NCBI GenBank assembly: GCA_964505215.1
Contig: CAZDGU010000006.1
Span: forward strand, 1 to 64,000
From: Gracilimonas sp964505215
GTDB taxonomy: Bacteria > Bacteroidota > Rhodothermia > Balneolales > Balneolaceae
Direction of reading: 5' to 3'
DNA: 64,000 bases
Position numbers and translations under genes: made by a program. Below the pieces are notes generated by a model that saw only the letters and a program-made list of their open reading frames with translations, did not search any database and was not told the DNA's origin. This document shows, one piece after another, positions 1-9,346 of this stretch (within the stretch, counting starts at the first letter, position 1; every line of letters begins with the position of its first letter).

Positions 1-11
1 CGGGACCCTGA

Positions 12-740
12 AAACTATTAACCAATAATCAGACAGAGTTTAGATTACACTCCCTCTCATCATCTTCGGTTTTTGCCAATGAAAAAATATTTGTACCGGG
101 TGGCCGGTTCTTCCATCTATTTGAAGATGTGATTTATTTTCCAATTATTGAAACCAGATACAGCAATAATCCCGACTCTTCTGATTTAATTGGAAAAATG
201 AATTTAGATGGGGAGATAATTTCCACTTTTGGGCATTATGATCCTTTTTTGAACGAGGATAACGTGTATTCCCTTTTGAGCTACTTTTATTTAGATGGGG
301 AAAGATCAATAATATATACAGTTCTTGAAAGCTCATATAAAATCTATACTTATGATTTAAAGAACCAAACATATCTAAATGAATTCGGAATTGAATTCCC
401 CAGTTTTTCTCTCCCCAAACAGGAAATTTCATCTCAATTATCTATCCCTGAGATTAATAGAAGAAGCATCGGTAACACGGTAACTAATTCCATTCATGCT
501 GCCGAATCTTATTTTATACAGCATGTACAGGTGCTTACAAAAGAATGGTTTAATAACGTAAACTATGAGGATAAAGATAATTTTTTAGTATTGTACGATT
601 TAGAAAGCAAAAGCTTTTTAGGAGAAATCCATACTGACCATACACTGGGTGCAGTTCATAATAATCAGCTTTATATGATTGAAAGTTTTGACCCCGACAA
701 CTACACCATTGGCATTTATGAATTGGCTGAGAAGAAATAA
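12..740 (+). CDS. Uncharacterised beta-propeller-like protein, 5' end unclear
   Basis: The frame is open from base 12 (in-frame TGA at 9-11) to the TAA at 738-740, but no ATG occurs in the upstream part. The first possible start is GTG at 129, giving 203 residues. Codons 12-128 also read like protein (NEKIFVPGGRFFHLFEDV), so the gene probably began further upstream and either a frameshift or the window edge hides the true start. The sequence has alternating aromatic and acidic strands with repeated 'Y-DL' motifs (YTYDLKNQ, LVLYDLESKSF), as in beta-propeller lipoproteins of Bacteroidota such as the DUF4221 or six-bladed types. That family link is a guess. The end overlaps the next gene by 23 bases, which suggests translational coupling. 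Confidence 0.55.
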   Translation, partial: KLLTNNQTEFRLHSLSSSSVFANEKIFVPGGRFFHLFEDVIYFPIIETRYSNNPDSSDLIGKMNLDGEIISTFGHYDPFLNEDNVYSLLSYFYLDGERSIIYTVLESSYKIYTYDLKNQTYLNEFGIEFPSFSLPKQEISSQLSIPEINRRSIGNTVTNSIHAAESYFIQHVQVLTKEWFNNVNYEDKDNFLVLYDLESKSFLGEIHTDHTLGAVHNNQLYMIESFDPDNYTIGIYELAEKK

Positions 741-1212
741 CTGTATTAGCGTTCTTCTAATTACAGTAGGTATTATTTTGGTTACTTCCTGCGAGAATAA
801 AAACAAACCATACCTTAAAAAGACTGCTGATGATTGGGAACCTTATTTAAATGAAATAAGCGATGAAGAGATACAGGCTGAAAATGCTGTATTTTTAGTG
901 CTTAAAACAAAAGAGTGTGAACCTTGTATAAATGAGCTTACATGGTGGAATGAAGAAATTCCCGAAACAACAAATTTAGCCGTTTATCTTATTATTATAG
1001 AAAGATATCAAACCACTTTTAATGCCTTCCTGAAACACAATAATTTAAATATAGTAGCCATTCGAGATAAGAATGGATTAGTGCTTGATAAAGAATTAAT
1101 TCCGCACACCCCGGTTAAAGTTTATATCAACGAAACAGGCAGAGTTAAATACTTAGAACCTATAAACATACAGGCTGATCCTGAAAAGTTTTATGCAAAA
1201 ATAACAGGATGA
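718..1212 (+). CDS. Thioredoxin-like lipoprotein
   Basis: A 164-residue protein if started at ATG 718. This start is preferred over an upstream in-frame ATG at 679 because it puts a normal lipoprotein signal at the N-terminus: basic NWLRRNN, a hydrophobic stretch and the lipobox LVTSC (Cys25). The mature part has a CEPC motif at about residues 67-70, preceded by a hydrophobic strand (AVFLVLK), then a helix and further strands with a PVKVYIN segment like the cis-proline region of thioredoxin folds. It is probably a periplasm-facing, membrane-anchored thiol-disulfide protein. It overlaps the preceding propeller-like gene, so the two may work together. Substrate unknown; no closer family recognised. 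Confidence 0.75.
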   Translation: MNWLRRNNCISVLLITVGIILVTSCENKNKPYLKKTADDWEPYLNEISDEEIQAENAVFLVLKTKECEPCINELTWWNEEIPETTNLAVYLIIIERYQTTFNAFLKHNNLNIVAIRDKNGLVLDKELIPHTPVKVYINETGRVKYLEPINIQADPEKFYAKITG

Positions 1213-1398
1213 ACTGCCCTTATTATAGGAGTATAATCTGAATTCCATATGTAAACGACTTACTGTCAAATTCCATCATCGGCTCAGTTTGAATAGGTAA
1301 GCCCTGTTTTACCCCAGAGAGGCGGGTGATGAAGCGGTTTCCAGGAATTGGTTATTTGTTATTAGAGCTTCTTTTAAAACTTGAATGCCATTAATATT

Positions 1399-1454
1399 CG
1401 GCAGACCGCTCCAAAACGTATTCCATTAGTTTAATCATATCCAGCGGTCAGACG
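1399..1454 (+). repeat. GCGGTC palindrome repeat (family E), copy 1
   Basis: An imperfect inverted repeat beginning CGGCAGACCGC and ending GCGGTCAGACG, with an AT-rich centre containing 'gtttaatcatat'. The same layout recurs at 37403-37458 and 39292-39347, and in reverse orientation at 55922-55978. A chimeric fragment lies near 57504-57532. The arms GACCGC/GCGGTC are conserved while the middle varies, as expected for a small palindromic interspersed element. Confidence 0.7.
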
Positions 1455-1465
1455 AAAAAGTACCT

Positions 1466-1765
1466 TTACGAGGCGCCACCTTGCATAACCCCGTACATTA
1501 TTCAACCACCGAAGCAATCTCGGGGAATACGACTACTAACCTTAACAAGGCCCATGCTTTTTCTGCCCTTCACGCACGAGCGCTGCTCAGCACCCCAAAC
1601 GCATTCACGAGACTGCCACGCCGTGCATTTTTTGGCTGAGTAGCCCAAAGAATAACACTCCTCGCAGACGAAACCTTTTGCGAGGCGCCACCTTGCATAA
1701 CTCTGTCCACTATTCAACCGCCGAAGCAATCTCGGGAATGTGGCAGCCGGTTTCATCAACGCCCG
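1466..1765. repeat. Two-copy modular repeat with central hairpin (family C-L-C), copy 1
   Basis: Two direct copies of a block running 'cgaggcgccaccttgcataac ... ccgaagcaatctcg' (about 1467-1535 and 1676-1765) flank a linker. The linker contains 'cgagactgccacg', a hairpin around 1627-1652 (TTTTTTGGCT / AGCCCAAAGAA) and 'ctcctcgcaga'. The same copy-linker-copy arrangement is present at 44697-45010, and parts of it lie at 28433-28605, 37290-37345, 37747-37830, 39150-39235 and 40738-40812. Confidence 0.75.
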
Positions 1766-1782
1766 GTTTGGCGCCATTTTTG

Positions 1783-1834
1783 TTTTGAACCGGGTGGTTC
1801 TGTATGGCACTCCCAACGGGGGTGTTGGGAGCAA
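1783..1834 (+). repeat. GAACCGGGTGGTTCT hairpin repeat (family B), copy 1
   Basis: Contains gaaccgggtggttc followed by a stem of the type ctcccaacg...gttgggag. Other copies are at 28358-28410 (reverse) and 39944-39999. Each ends in 'gttgggagc(g/a)agg', and all three lie in spacers. Confidence 0.75.
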
Positions 1835-2065
1835 GGATGGAGTATTTATAAGTTATTTAACCCGAATAAACACAACTGCATATCAACACGTTCTCCTTCT
1901 TGCGAAGGAGGAGTCAGAGGAGATCAGAATGGTGGAGTCTAACGTACAGCTTTGAGTACGCAATGATTTGCTAAAGACCGAATGATCGGTTTGTGATGGA
2001 CGATTTGTTTTGGCCTTGCTTCTAAACTCCGGCCTCTTGAGGTGTACTTATATTTGTGTTTTTGA

Positions 2066-2192
2066 ATCGCAGATTTAGGGCATTGCGCAGATGGCGCGGA
2101 TTTTTTTTGAATTTTGGTCGGTGTAAGATTGAAGGAGGAATATCTTCATCCGTGGCATCCTTAAATCTGTGCAAATCTGTGATTCAACATTC
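2066..2192. repeat. CGCAGA-type degenerate intergenic repeat (family D)
   Basis: Holds 'cgcagatttagggcattgcg', 'cagatggcgcgga' and 'aaatctgtgcaaatctgtga'. This CGCAGA/GCGGAG/TCTGTG wording recurs at 18146-18345, 18453-18500, 25893-25940 and 56019-56095, always between genes. Confidence 0.6.
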
Positions 2193-2233
2193 AGGTTATT
2201 GAATTGGGATTGCTAATTTTCAGACGAAATAAA

Positions 2234-2263
2234 AAGCCCCGTCAATTTCACTTGACGGGGCTT
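2234..2263 (-). terminator. Rho-independent terminator of the efflux operon
   Basis: A perfect 12 bp stem (aagccccgtcaa / ttgacggggctt) with a 6-base loop. On the minus strand it is followed by TTTTTATTTC. It lies 24 bases past the stop of the flavin monooxygenase gene, so it ends the minus-strand operon that starts at tetR. Confidence 0.88.
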
Positions 2264-2286
2264 GGTTTTTCGGGGTACAAATATTG

Positions 2287-3285
2287 TTAGACCGGTTCGG
2301 CTATTTCTTGCATAACCTCCGCAAACAGCTGATGCGATTTTAACCACGCATCATAGTCAAAGATATAAGAAGCCATTATTAGTTCATCAACTTTTGTTTG
2401 AGTGATAAAGTTCTTCACCTTTTTGTGAATATGTTTTTTATCTCCAACAAAAGAGTAGGCTAACATTTGTTTCATGGCCATTTGATGATGAGGGCTCATT
2501 ACCTGATCCATATCATCTATAGGTGGTTGTAGAGGATTGCGCTGACCGGTAATAATTCCACCAAACATTTGCTTCATAGAGGTGGAAAGAAACTCGGCCT
2601 GTTCGTTGGTGTCGGCGGCGATTACATTCACCCCGGCCATTACGTAAGGTTTATCAAGCTGCTTTGAAGGGGTGAATTGCTCTCTGTAAATGCGCAGGGC
2701 ATCTACCAGCTGCTGCGGAGCAAAATGGCTGGCAAAAGCGTAGGGCAATCCCATTCTGGCTGCCAAGTGGGCACTGTCGGTGCTGGAGCCTAATATCCAA
2801 ATTGGTACTTCGGTTCCATGACCGGGAAAAGCGTGTACTTTACCGTCATTTTCTTTAGATAGATATTGCTGAAGCTTTGCCACATTATTCGGGAAATTAT
2901 ACACTTCCTTTATCCGGTCGGGGCGTATGGCGTGAGCCGTAACCTGGTCGGTTCCCGGTGCACGTCCTAATCCAAGATCAATGCGATTGGGATACATAGT
3001 GGCCAGTGTTCCAAACTGCTCTGCAATTATATAAGGGGAATGATTTGGAAGCATAATTCCGCCTGAGCCTATACGAATTTTCTCTGTAGCTTCTGCTACG
3101 TGGCCTAATAAAAGTGCCGTTGCAGAACTGGCAATATGCTCCATATTATGGTGCTCCGCCATCCAGAACCGGTTATATCCAAACTGTTCTACATGCCGGG
3201 CTAAGTCGCGGCTTCTTGAAATAGCTTCCTTGGCATTACTGCCTTCAGTAACAATTGCGAGATCTAAAACAGAATAGGGTATCAT
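2287..3285 (-). CDS. LLM class flavin-dependent oxidoreductase (luciferase-like monooxygenase)
   Basis: A 332-residue cytoplasmic TIM-barrel enzyme of the bacterial luciferase-like family, expected to use reduced FMN and O2. Family signatures seen are WMAEHHN at about residues 41-47, RIGSGGIML at 71-79 and DLGLGRAPGTD at 103-113. The length fits the single-subunit group often labelled 'MsnO8 family LLM oxidoreductase'. It is the last gene of the minus-strand efflux operon, 55 bases beyond the RND pump gene and just before a strong terminator. That position suggests it modifies or detoxifies compounds that the pump also handles, which is inference. The substrate cannot be told from sequence. 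Confidence 0.93.
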   Translation of the reverse strand: MIPYSVLDLAIVTEGSNAKEAISRSRDLARHVEQFGYNRFWMAEHHNMEHIASSATALLLGHVAEATEKIRIGSGGIMLPNHSPYIIAEQFGTLATMYPNRIDLGLGRAPGTDQVTAHAIRPDRIKEVYNFPNNVAKLQQYLSKENDGKVHAFPGHGTEVPIWILGSSTDSAHLAARMGLPYAFASHFAPQQLVDALRIYREQFTPSKQLDKPYVMAGVNVIAADTNEQAEFLSTSMKQMFGGIITGQRNPLQPPIDDMDQVMSPHHQMAMKQMLAYSFVGDKKHIHKKVKNFITQTKVDELIMASYIFDYDAWLKSHQLFAEVMQEIAEPV

Positions 3286-3340
3286 AAAAAAGTGAACTTA
3301 AAACAGGTGTGAAGGTACACTTACACCTGTTTATTAAATG

Positions 3341-6300
3341 TTATTCGCCTTTTGAGAATTTAGCAGTAAACCACTGCTTAGTATTGGAGCCGATGTAATA
3401 CATAGAAGGCACCAAAAAGAGCGTAAGCAGTGTTCCAAAGCCCAGTCCGTAAATAATAGTCCAGGCTAAAGGTCCCCAGAAGCTGGCGTTATCTCCACCG
3501 AAGTAGAGATTTGGTTCCAGACTGGCAAACAGGCCGTAAAAGTCGATGTTTAGGCCAATGGCTAATGGAATCAACCCTAAAATAGTGGAGGCTGCGGTTA
3601 ACAGTACCGGATTTAATCGGGTAGCTCCACCTTCAATAACGGCGTCTTTGAGGCTCAGGCCTTCTTTGCGTTTCAGGTCTATGTAATCAATTAGAATAAT
3701 TCCGTTTTTAACTACAATACCGGCCACGGCAATAATCCCCATTCCGGTTAGTACAACCGAAATGTCCATCCCAAAGGTGGAGAAGCCAATGAAAACGCCG
3801 ATAAGGCTGTATCCAATTTGTGACATAATAATGAGTGCTTTTCCGATGGAGTTAAACTGCATTACTAATATCAGGAAGATAAGCCCAACAGCAGAAATTA
3901 GGGCGATGATAAGGAATTGGCCTGTTTCAGCCTGCTCTTCCTGTTCTCCGGTCAGGTTAATTTTATAGCCTTGGGGAACCTCAAAATCAGACAGTGACTC
4001 TCGAATCTTCGCGTTGATTTCGTTGGCATTATAGCCGGTTAGCACGTTTGAGGAAAGCGTAGCTACGCGTTCCAAATCAATCCGGTTGATAGCACCATAA
4101 CTGGTTTCAAGGCGAGGGGATGCAACAGCTGAAATTGGAATGTTTCCATCGGGTGTAGGAACCGAAATATTCAATAAATCTGTAATATTACTTCGGTCTT
4201 CTTCTTGCAGGCGAAGAGTAATGTCGTATTCGTCCTCATCCTCACGGTAAGTAGAAATTGGAATTCCGAGCAGTGCCGTTCGGATGGTATTACCAATGGC
4301 AAGGTTACTCATTCCGTATCTGTTGGCTTTTTCGTTATCAATATCTACCACAATTTCGGGATTGTTTACCTGAAGATCGGAACGAAGCTCTTCTATACCG
4401 GGAATATTTTGAGCCTGAATGTGTGCTTTTACTTGTTCAGTCAAAGCAATGATTTCACTGAACTCATCTCCGGATATTTCAATATTAATGGGTTTACCGG
4501 TGGGAGGTCCGCTTTGTTCTTTCTCTACGGTTATAATGGTTCCGGGTATGCCTTGTACGGCATCTCTGATTTCAATCAGAAGCTCCTCGGTAGAAGCACC
4601 TTCCCGATATTGGTAATCCACAAATTCTACGGTTACTTTACTTTTTGTGGGAGAGGGGGTAGGGTCAATACTTCCGGTTGGGTTGGCGCCAACAGCCACG
4701 TTAGAAACTACTGATTTTACAATAGGGTTGTTTCTGCCAATAACGCTGTACACCCGCTCTTCAATTTCTTGGTTAACTCTATTTGTTTCTTCAATATTGG
4801 TACCGGCCGGCATCTCATTATATACATATACAAAGTTGGGGTCGCTTTCGGGGAAGAAAACCACTTTAGGAGAGGCTACTCCTAAAAGGAAAAAGCTGAA
4901 GATTAAAAATACAGAAGCTCCACCCAGTACAAACCAAGGACGGTTTGCTACTAAAATCCACTCAATTGCATCGTGATATGCTTTTTCCAGCCTTGGTAGT
5001 ACGCTTTGGTTGAACTTTCTGATAAGTGGTTTAAGTATAAACCGTTCTGAAAGCCAAAGCAGATAAATAAATATCAGCAAGTTGGCCACAAATGCTCCAC
5101 CGGTAACGTAAAATATCAGCGAGAGGACGGCAACTACGGCTGTAGCAATCCATACAAACCGGTTGCTGTGGTTTTCTTTGCCGTTTCCGTTTACCTGATC
5201 ATCGTCTTCATTCATAAAAGAGACGGCAAAAACAGGGTTCATTACCAATGCTACCACTAACGATGCTACCAGTGTTAAAATAAGGGTAACCGGCAGGTAA
5301 AACATAAAGCGCCCGATAATTCCAGACCAGAATAACAGAGGAAAGAAGGGTGCAATAGTGGTTAAAGTTCCTGTAATTACAGGAAGGGCAATTTCACCGG
5401 CTGCTTTTTTGGCTGCTTCGGTTTTACTTAAATTGCTCTTGGTGATGTGCCGGTAAATGTTTTCCACAATTACAATGGCGTTATCTACCACAATACCAAG
5501 CCCCAAAATGAGCGCAAAAAGCACTACCATATTAATGGAAAAGTCGATCATTGGCATAATGGCAAAAGCAATGAGTGAGGAGAGGGGGATAGCCAATCCT
5601 ACAAAAATTGCATTTTGCACGCCCATAATAAACATGAGCACAATCACCACAAAAAAGAAGCCGAGAATAACGGTATTAAATAAGTTAGATACGCTGTCTT
5701 TAGTGGTTTGAGACTGATCTCCGGTAATGGTAATATTTAAATTATCCGGAAATTGATTGGCTTTAAGCTCGTCTAAAATAGCTAATGTGGCTTCGGAGGT
5801 TTCGATGAGGTTACCGCCACTTTTCTTTTTAATATTCACGGTAATTACCGGCTCACCATTCATGCTGGCGTAGCTTTCCCGGTCTGCGAAGCCATCTTTA
5901 ATGGTGGCAATATCCTTTAGATATACTTCGTGCCCCTGATTGTTTACAAGTATCAGATCCAGCAAATCGCTGGCCTGCTTTACTTCACCATCAACCCGAA
6001 CCGAGCGCTCCCTGGCGTCCATATCTATCTGTCCGGCAGAAATGGTGATGTTCTTATTGGAAACGGCACCCATAATGGTATTAAAATTAATACCGGCAGC
6101 TTCCATTTTTTGTAAGTCCACATTTATCTGGATTTCGCGCTCCAGAGCACCCACAATCTCTGCTTCATTCACCCCGGAAAGACTTTCTGTGCGATCCTGA
6201 ATCTCATCAGCAAAACGCTTCAGTTCTACCAAATCAAAATCGCCCGAAAGGTTAATATTCAGGATGGGCTGGTCGTCTAAGTTAAAGTCGTTTACCTGAG

Positions 6301-6712
6301 GCTCTTGCGTGAGCTGGGTGGGAAGGTCGGCTCTTGCTTTTTCGACGGCGTCGTTTACTTCCTGTTGGGCAACCAGTTTATCTTTACTGGTCAAAAACTC
6401 AATGGTAATAATAGAAACCGCTTGCTTTGAAACACTCGATATTTTATCAATCCCATCAATTCCCTTCAGCTCTTGCTCAATGGGGCGGGTAATTACATTC
6501 TCAATGTCGGCAGGGGATGCTCCGGCATAAATGGTAACTACACTGAAAATGGGAATTTCCACTTCAGGAAAAGATTCCTTTGGAAGCGTTACGTACGAAA
6601 ATATGCCAATCAGTGTAATTAAAACCGTAAGCAGATACACACTGGTCCGGTTATTAATTGAGAGGCTCGAAATTTTAAATTCTTTAAAACTCATGGATGT
6701 GTGCTCGTTCAA
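3341..6712 (-). CDS. RND efflux pump, inner-membrane permease subunit
   Basis: A 1123-residue member of the AcrB/MexB-like resistance-nodulation-division superfamily, which exports drugs or toxic compounds by proton antiport as a trimer. An N-terminal membrane helix lies at about residues 22-40, followed by the first periplasmic porter domain (EVEIPIFSVVTIYAGASP). A first helix bundle carries GLGIVVDNAIVIVEN, whose Asp is a proton-relay residue. After a long second periplasmic domain comes the C-terminal bundle with GIVVKNGIILIDYID. An extra pair of hydrophobic helices (about 505-555) makes it longer than the usual 1030-1050. The adaptor gene abuts it upstream (one stop codon apart). The start at 6712 or the Met six codons later are both possible. 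Confidence 0.95.
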   Translation of the reverse strand: MNEHTSMSFKEFKISSLSINNRTSVYLLTVLITLIGIFSYVTLPKESFPEVEIPIFSVVTIYAGASPADIENVITRPIEQELKGIDGIDKISSVSKQAVSIITIEFLTSKDKLVAQQEVNDAVEKARADLPTQLTQEPQVNDFNLDDQPILNINLSGDFDLVELKRFADEIQDRTESLSGVNEAEIVGALEREIQINVDLQKMEAAGINFNTIMGAVSNKNITISAGQIDMDARERSVRVDGEVKQASDLLDLILVNNQGHEVYLKDIATIKDGFADRESYASMNGEPVITVNIKKKSGGNLIETSEATLAILDELKANQFPDNLNITITGDQSQTTKDSVSNLFNTVILGFFFVVIVLMFIMGVQNAIFVGLAIPLSSLIAFAIMPMIDFSINMVVLFALILGLGIVVDNAIVIVENIYRHITKSNLSKTEAAKKAAGEIALPVITGTLTTIAPFFPLLFWSGIIGRFMFYLPVTLILTLVASLVVALVMNPVFAVSFMNEDDDQVNGNGKENHSNRFVWIATAVVAVLSLIFYVTGGAFVANLLIFIYLLWLSERFILKPLIRKFNQSVLPRLEKAYHDAIEWILVANRPWFVLGGASVFLIFSFFLLGVASPKVVFFPESDPNFVYVYNEMPAGTNIEETNRVNQEIEERVYSVIGRNNPIVKSVVSNVAVGANPTGSIDPTPSPTKSKVTVEFVDYQYREGASTEELLIEIRDAVQGIPGTIITVEKEQSGPPTGKPINIEISGDEFSEIIALTEQVKAHIQAQNIPGIEELRSDLQVNNPEIVVDIDNEKANRYGMSNLAIGNTIRTALLGIPISTYREDEDEYDITLRLQEEDRSNITDLLNISVPTPDGNIPISAVASPRLETSYGAINRIDLERVATLSSNVLTGYNANEINAKIRESLSDFEVPQGYKINLTGEQEEQAETGQFLIIALISAVGLIFLILVMQFNSIGKALIIMSQIGYSLIGVFIGFSTFGMDISVVLTGMGIIAVAGIVVKNGIILIDYIDLKRKEGLSLKDAVIEGGATRLNPVLLTAASTILGLIPLAIGLNIDFYGLFASLEPNLYFGGDNASFWGPLAWTIIYGLGFGTLLTLFLVPSMYYIGSNTKQWFTAKFSKGE

Positions 6713-7768
6713 TTATTTTTCTTGAATGTTGAGAGGCTGGCCATCGCTTAGCTCAGAATACCCTTCTGTAATCAGTAAATCTCCGGCTTTCAGGCCTTTT
6801 GTAATTACTAAATCGTTGTTGTAATAATTTCCTATTTCAACTTCCCTATAGGCGGCTACCCAGTCGTTTCCTTTTTTCTCGGCTACAAACAAATAGTTGA
6901 TTTCGTTTGAGTTTTGCAACGTATTTAATGGTACTACCAGCCGGTTTTCGAGGCGAACGTCATTGATTTTAAGACGGGCCATCATGTTGGGGTACAAGCC
7001 GTCCACATTTGGCAGGTAAATTTCAATACCAAAGGTTCGGTTTGAAGGATTAATCACCTTGCTTACCACATCAATGGTTTTGGTGATGCTGCGATTAATG
7101 CTGGGAAAGGTAACCGTAACGCTGTCGGTTTGATCTACGCTGGTAATGTAAGCTTCCGAAATTTCAGCCTTAATTTTCATGGCATCAGAGTTGGAAAGCT
7201 GAAAAGCCAGCGTTGCGGGATCGATGTTTTCACCTTCCTTAATATTTACCTGATCAACCGTTCCGGAGATGGTTGCGCGAATGGTGTAGTTAGCAAATTG
7301 TTCTTCCAGCGTAGCTAACTGGCTTTGCGCCGACTCGTACTGGGCTTTGGCTTGCAGAAACTCAACTTCAGAGCCAATATTCTGCTCACGCAAATTTTGC
7401 TGGCGTTCATAAATAGTTTTAGCCAGCTCAAGCTGGGTTTTAACCTGCTGAATTTGAGTACGTGTAATTTCACCGTCTAACCGGGCAAGAACAGCACCTT
7501 TTTGTACACGCTGCCCTGCTTTCACTTTTATAGATTCTACAGTAGCTCCAATTTTTGGAGTAATCATAATGGTCTTGTCCGATTCCACATCACCCTGAAT
7601 ATTCAGGTAGTGGCGAAACACAGAAGGCTGTACTTCCTGCACATAAACAGGAACCATTTTCTTATTGTTTTGGGCTGTATCAGACTCCGGATTGCCATTT
7701 CCACATCCGGTTAATAAAACCAATAGTGCTATTATTGATAGATAAGATTTCATGGGGGTCAGTTTCAT
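6713..7768 (-). CDS. RND efflux periplasmic adaptor (membrane fusion) lipoprotein
   Basis: About 351 residues. It bridges the RND permease and the TolC-type channel. The signal MKSYLSIIALLVLLTGC ends in a lipobox Cys, so the adaptor is anchored by lipid. Then come a lipoyl/barrel-sandwich half (KIGATVESIKVKAGQRVQKG), an alpha-hairpin rich in Gln and Ala (about residues 100-150), the second half-lipoyl motif (ATISGTVDQVNIKEGENI) and beta-barrel domains ending in GLKAGDLLITEGYSELSDG. The chosen ATG (7768) lies one base after the tolC stop. An ATG at 7783 inside the tolC end and one at 7753 are alternatives; the last gives the most typical signal peptide length. Confidence 0.93.
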   Translation of the reverse strand: MKLTPMKSYLSIIALLVLLTGCGNGNPESDTAQNNKKMVPVYVQEVQPSVFRHYLNIQGDVESDKTIMITPKIGATVESIKVKAGQRVQKGAVLARLDGEITRTQIQQVKTQLELAKTIYERQQNLREQNIGSEVEFLQAKAQYESAQSQLATLEEQFANYTIRATISGTVDQVNIKEGENIDPATLAFQLSNSDAMKIKAEISEAYITSVDQTDSVTVTFPSINRSITKTIDVVSKVINPSNRTFGIEIYLPNVDGLYPNMMARLKINDVRLENRLVVPLNTLQNSNEINYLFVAEKKGNDWVAAYREVEIGNYYNNDLVITKGLKAGDLLITEGYSELSDGQPLNIQEK

Positions 7769-7769
7769 G

Positions 7770-9281
7770 TTATTTGAGTTCAATATTTTCTTTTATTTGC
7801 TGAATGTCTTCACTGATTAGTGGAACCTGGCCAATGGCAAGGTCGTACTGTGCCTTAGCTGATAAATAACCGGATACCATTTGGGCATAATTAATTTCTG
7901 CCTGGCGCAGCTGAAATTCAGCGTCGGTGACTTCCTGCTGAGAGCCTATTCCATTTTTGTAACGGGCTTGGGCACGTTCATAACCGCGATTGGCTTGCTC
8001 TAACGCCTGCTTCAGCGCATCGCTTGTTTGTAAAGCTTCGCGAACACCGCGTTTAGCTGAAAAAATTTCTTTGTTGGCTTGCTGTTCAGCCTGGTACATC
8101 TGAAGCTCTGTGTCTTTGATTTGAATTTTAGCTTGCTGTACGGCTACATCTCTTTGGAAGCCCTGGAAAATTGGGAGCTGAACTGAAATTGAAAGTGTTT
8201 GTGAGCGAGCGCGGGTGTCTTCTGTTCCAAAAAACTGAGGGGTACCGGCTTGAGAGGCCGTCCAGTTAAGGCCGTAATTAGCGGCTATTGTAGGTAAATA
8301 TGTGCTGCGTTGTGCATCTAACTGCTTGCCTTGCAGCTTCTTTTGTACATCTAAAATCCGAAGATCACCGCGAAGATTCATAGCTTTTTTAAGCATGACA
8401 GAATCTTCTTCAAGCGTTAGCGGTGTGAGATTGTTGACAGCCTTTAACTCGCTGTTTTCAGGATTCTGGGGGCTATCGGAATGAATGTCGTAGGTGCTCA
8501 GATCTCCTTTTATTTTAATAGGAAGCTGCACCGGAAGGCCCATTACGTCTAAAAGTTCCTGAAGAGCTGTTTTTACGCCAAACTTAGCTTTTGTAAGCTG
8601 CGGTTTTACATTACTGAGCTGTACTTCCAGCTGTAAAACGGCGTACTCGTCTGCAAAACCTTGCTCGTAAAGTTTGCGAATATCTGACAAACTCTTTTCT
8701 AACCGATCAACCTGAGTTTGTGCCAGCCGCAACTGCTCTTTGGCTACAAGCGCTTGGTAATAAGTAATTCGTGTTTGGGTTATAATACCCTGTGCAGTGG
8801 CTCGCATTCCTTCGGCTTGGGCACTTTTATATAATTCAGAACTGCTGATTCCCACAAAAGCTTGTCCGCTAAAAATAGTTTGAGAAACAGAAAAGCCGCC
8901 CATCCAGTTATTATCAGTACCAAAAGCTACCGGTATTAATTTATCGGGACTGGCATTTGGGTCAAAAATAACGGCAGGCAAGAAGTTTACCGGTACTTCT
9001 AAGTTTCGTGTATAATTGGCAGAAGCTGCAATATTTGGCATAACATTACTCCACGCATTTCTAATTTGCTGATCAGCCTCGCGAACAGATAAAAGCGAGC
9101 GCTTCATTTGCGTGTTATTTGCGAGTGAAATCTGCAAAGCTTGCTGCAAATCTATGGTTCGGGCGAGAGTATCTTGCTGCTGCATGGCCGGCTGTGCTTT
9201 GGAAGGAGCCGCTATCAAGAAGCACAAAATGAGTGTAAACAATCCTTTTTTGAGAAAGGAAATGGAGAAAGGTGAGTTCAT
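7770..9281 (-). CDS. TolC family outer-membrane efflux channel
   Basis: About 503 residues from ATG 9281. This start is preferred to an upstream in-frame one at 9326 because it gives a clean Sec signal (MNSPFSISFLKKGLFTLILC...APSKAQ). Two OEP repeats are seen, each with a long Gln/Ala-rich helical hairpin (around residues 160-235 and 340-480) and strand segments such as SASANYTRNLEVPV and NYGLNWTASQ. It forms the trimeric tunnel through the outer membrane for the pump encoded by the two following genes. This operon therefore encodes a full tripartite pump, unlike the second RND locus at 28.7-33.1 kb. Confidence 0.94.
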   Translation of the reverse strand: MNSPFSISFLKKGLFTLILCFLIAAPSKAQPAMQQQDTLARTIDLQQALQISLANNTQMKRSLLSVREADQQIRNAWSNVMPNIAASANYTRNLEVPVNFLPAVIFDPNASPDKLIPVAFGTDNNWMGGFSVSQTIFSGQAFVGISSSELYKSAQAEGMRATAQGIITQTRITYYQALVAKEQLRLAQTQVDRLEKSLSDIRKLYEQGFADEYAVLQLEVQLSNVKPQLTKAKFGVKTALQELLDVMGLPVQLPIKIKGDLSTYDIHSDSPQNPENSELKAVNNLTPLTLEEDSVMLKKAMNLRGDLRILDVQKKLQGKQLDAQRSTYLPTIAANYGLNWTASQAGTPQFFGTEDTRARSQTLSISVQLPIFQGFQRDVAVQQAKIQIKDTELQMYQAEQQANKEIFSAKRGVREALQTSDALKQALEQANRGYERAQARYKNGIGSQQEVTDAEFQLRQAEINYAQMVSGYLSAKAQYDLAIGQVPLISEDIQQIKENIELK

Positions 9282-9346
9282 ATCATTTAATAAAAGTGTG
9301 GTTGTACGTTGTTGATGAATATTCATGATTTGCCTTAAAGTACGTG

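Larger units (their letters stand above)
1213..2233. other. Repeat-filled spacer, no gene
   Basis: About 1 kb without a convincing gene. Open frames at 1502-1834 (minus) and 1740-1955 (plus) read only through interspersed repeat blocks that recur in other spacers of this window, so they are not counted as genes. The spacer holds, in order, a GCGGTC palindrome element, a two-copy 'cgaggcgccacc...gaagcaatctcg' element with a hairpin between the copies, a 'gaaccgggtggttct' element, and a 'cgcagat' element near 2070-2190. Confidence 0.75.

Noticed and set aside
1502..1834. Minus-strand open frame of 110 codons, and a similar one at 28329-28688
   Set aside because: They run through family B, C and linker repeats that occur in both orientations, so they are chance frames.
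4205..4714. Long plus-strand frame opposite the first RND pump
   Set aside because: It is a shadow of the strongly supported minus-strand RND gene.
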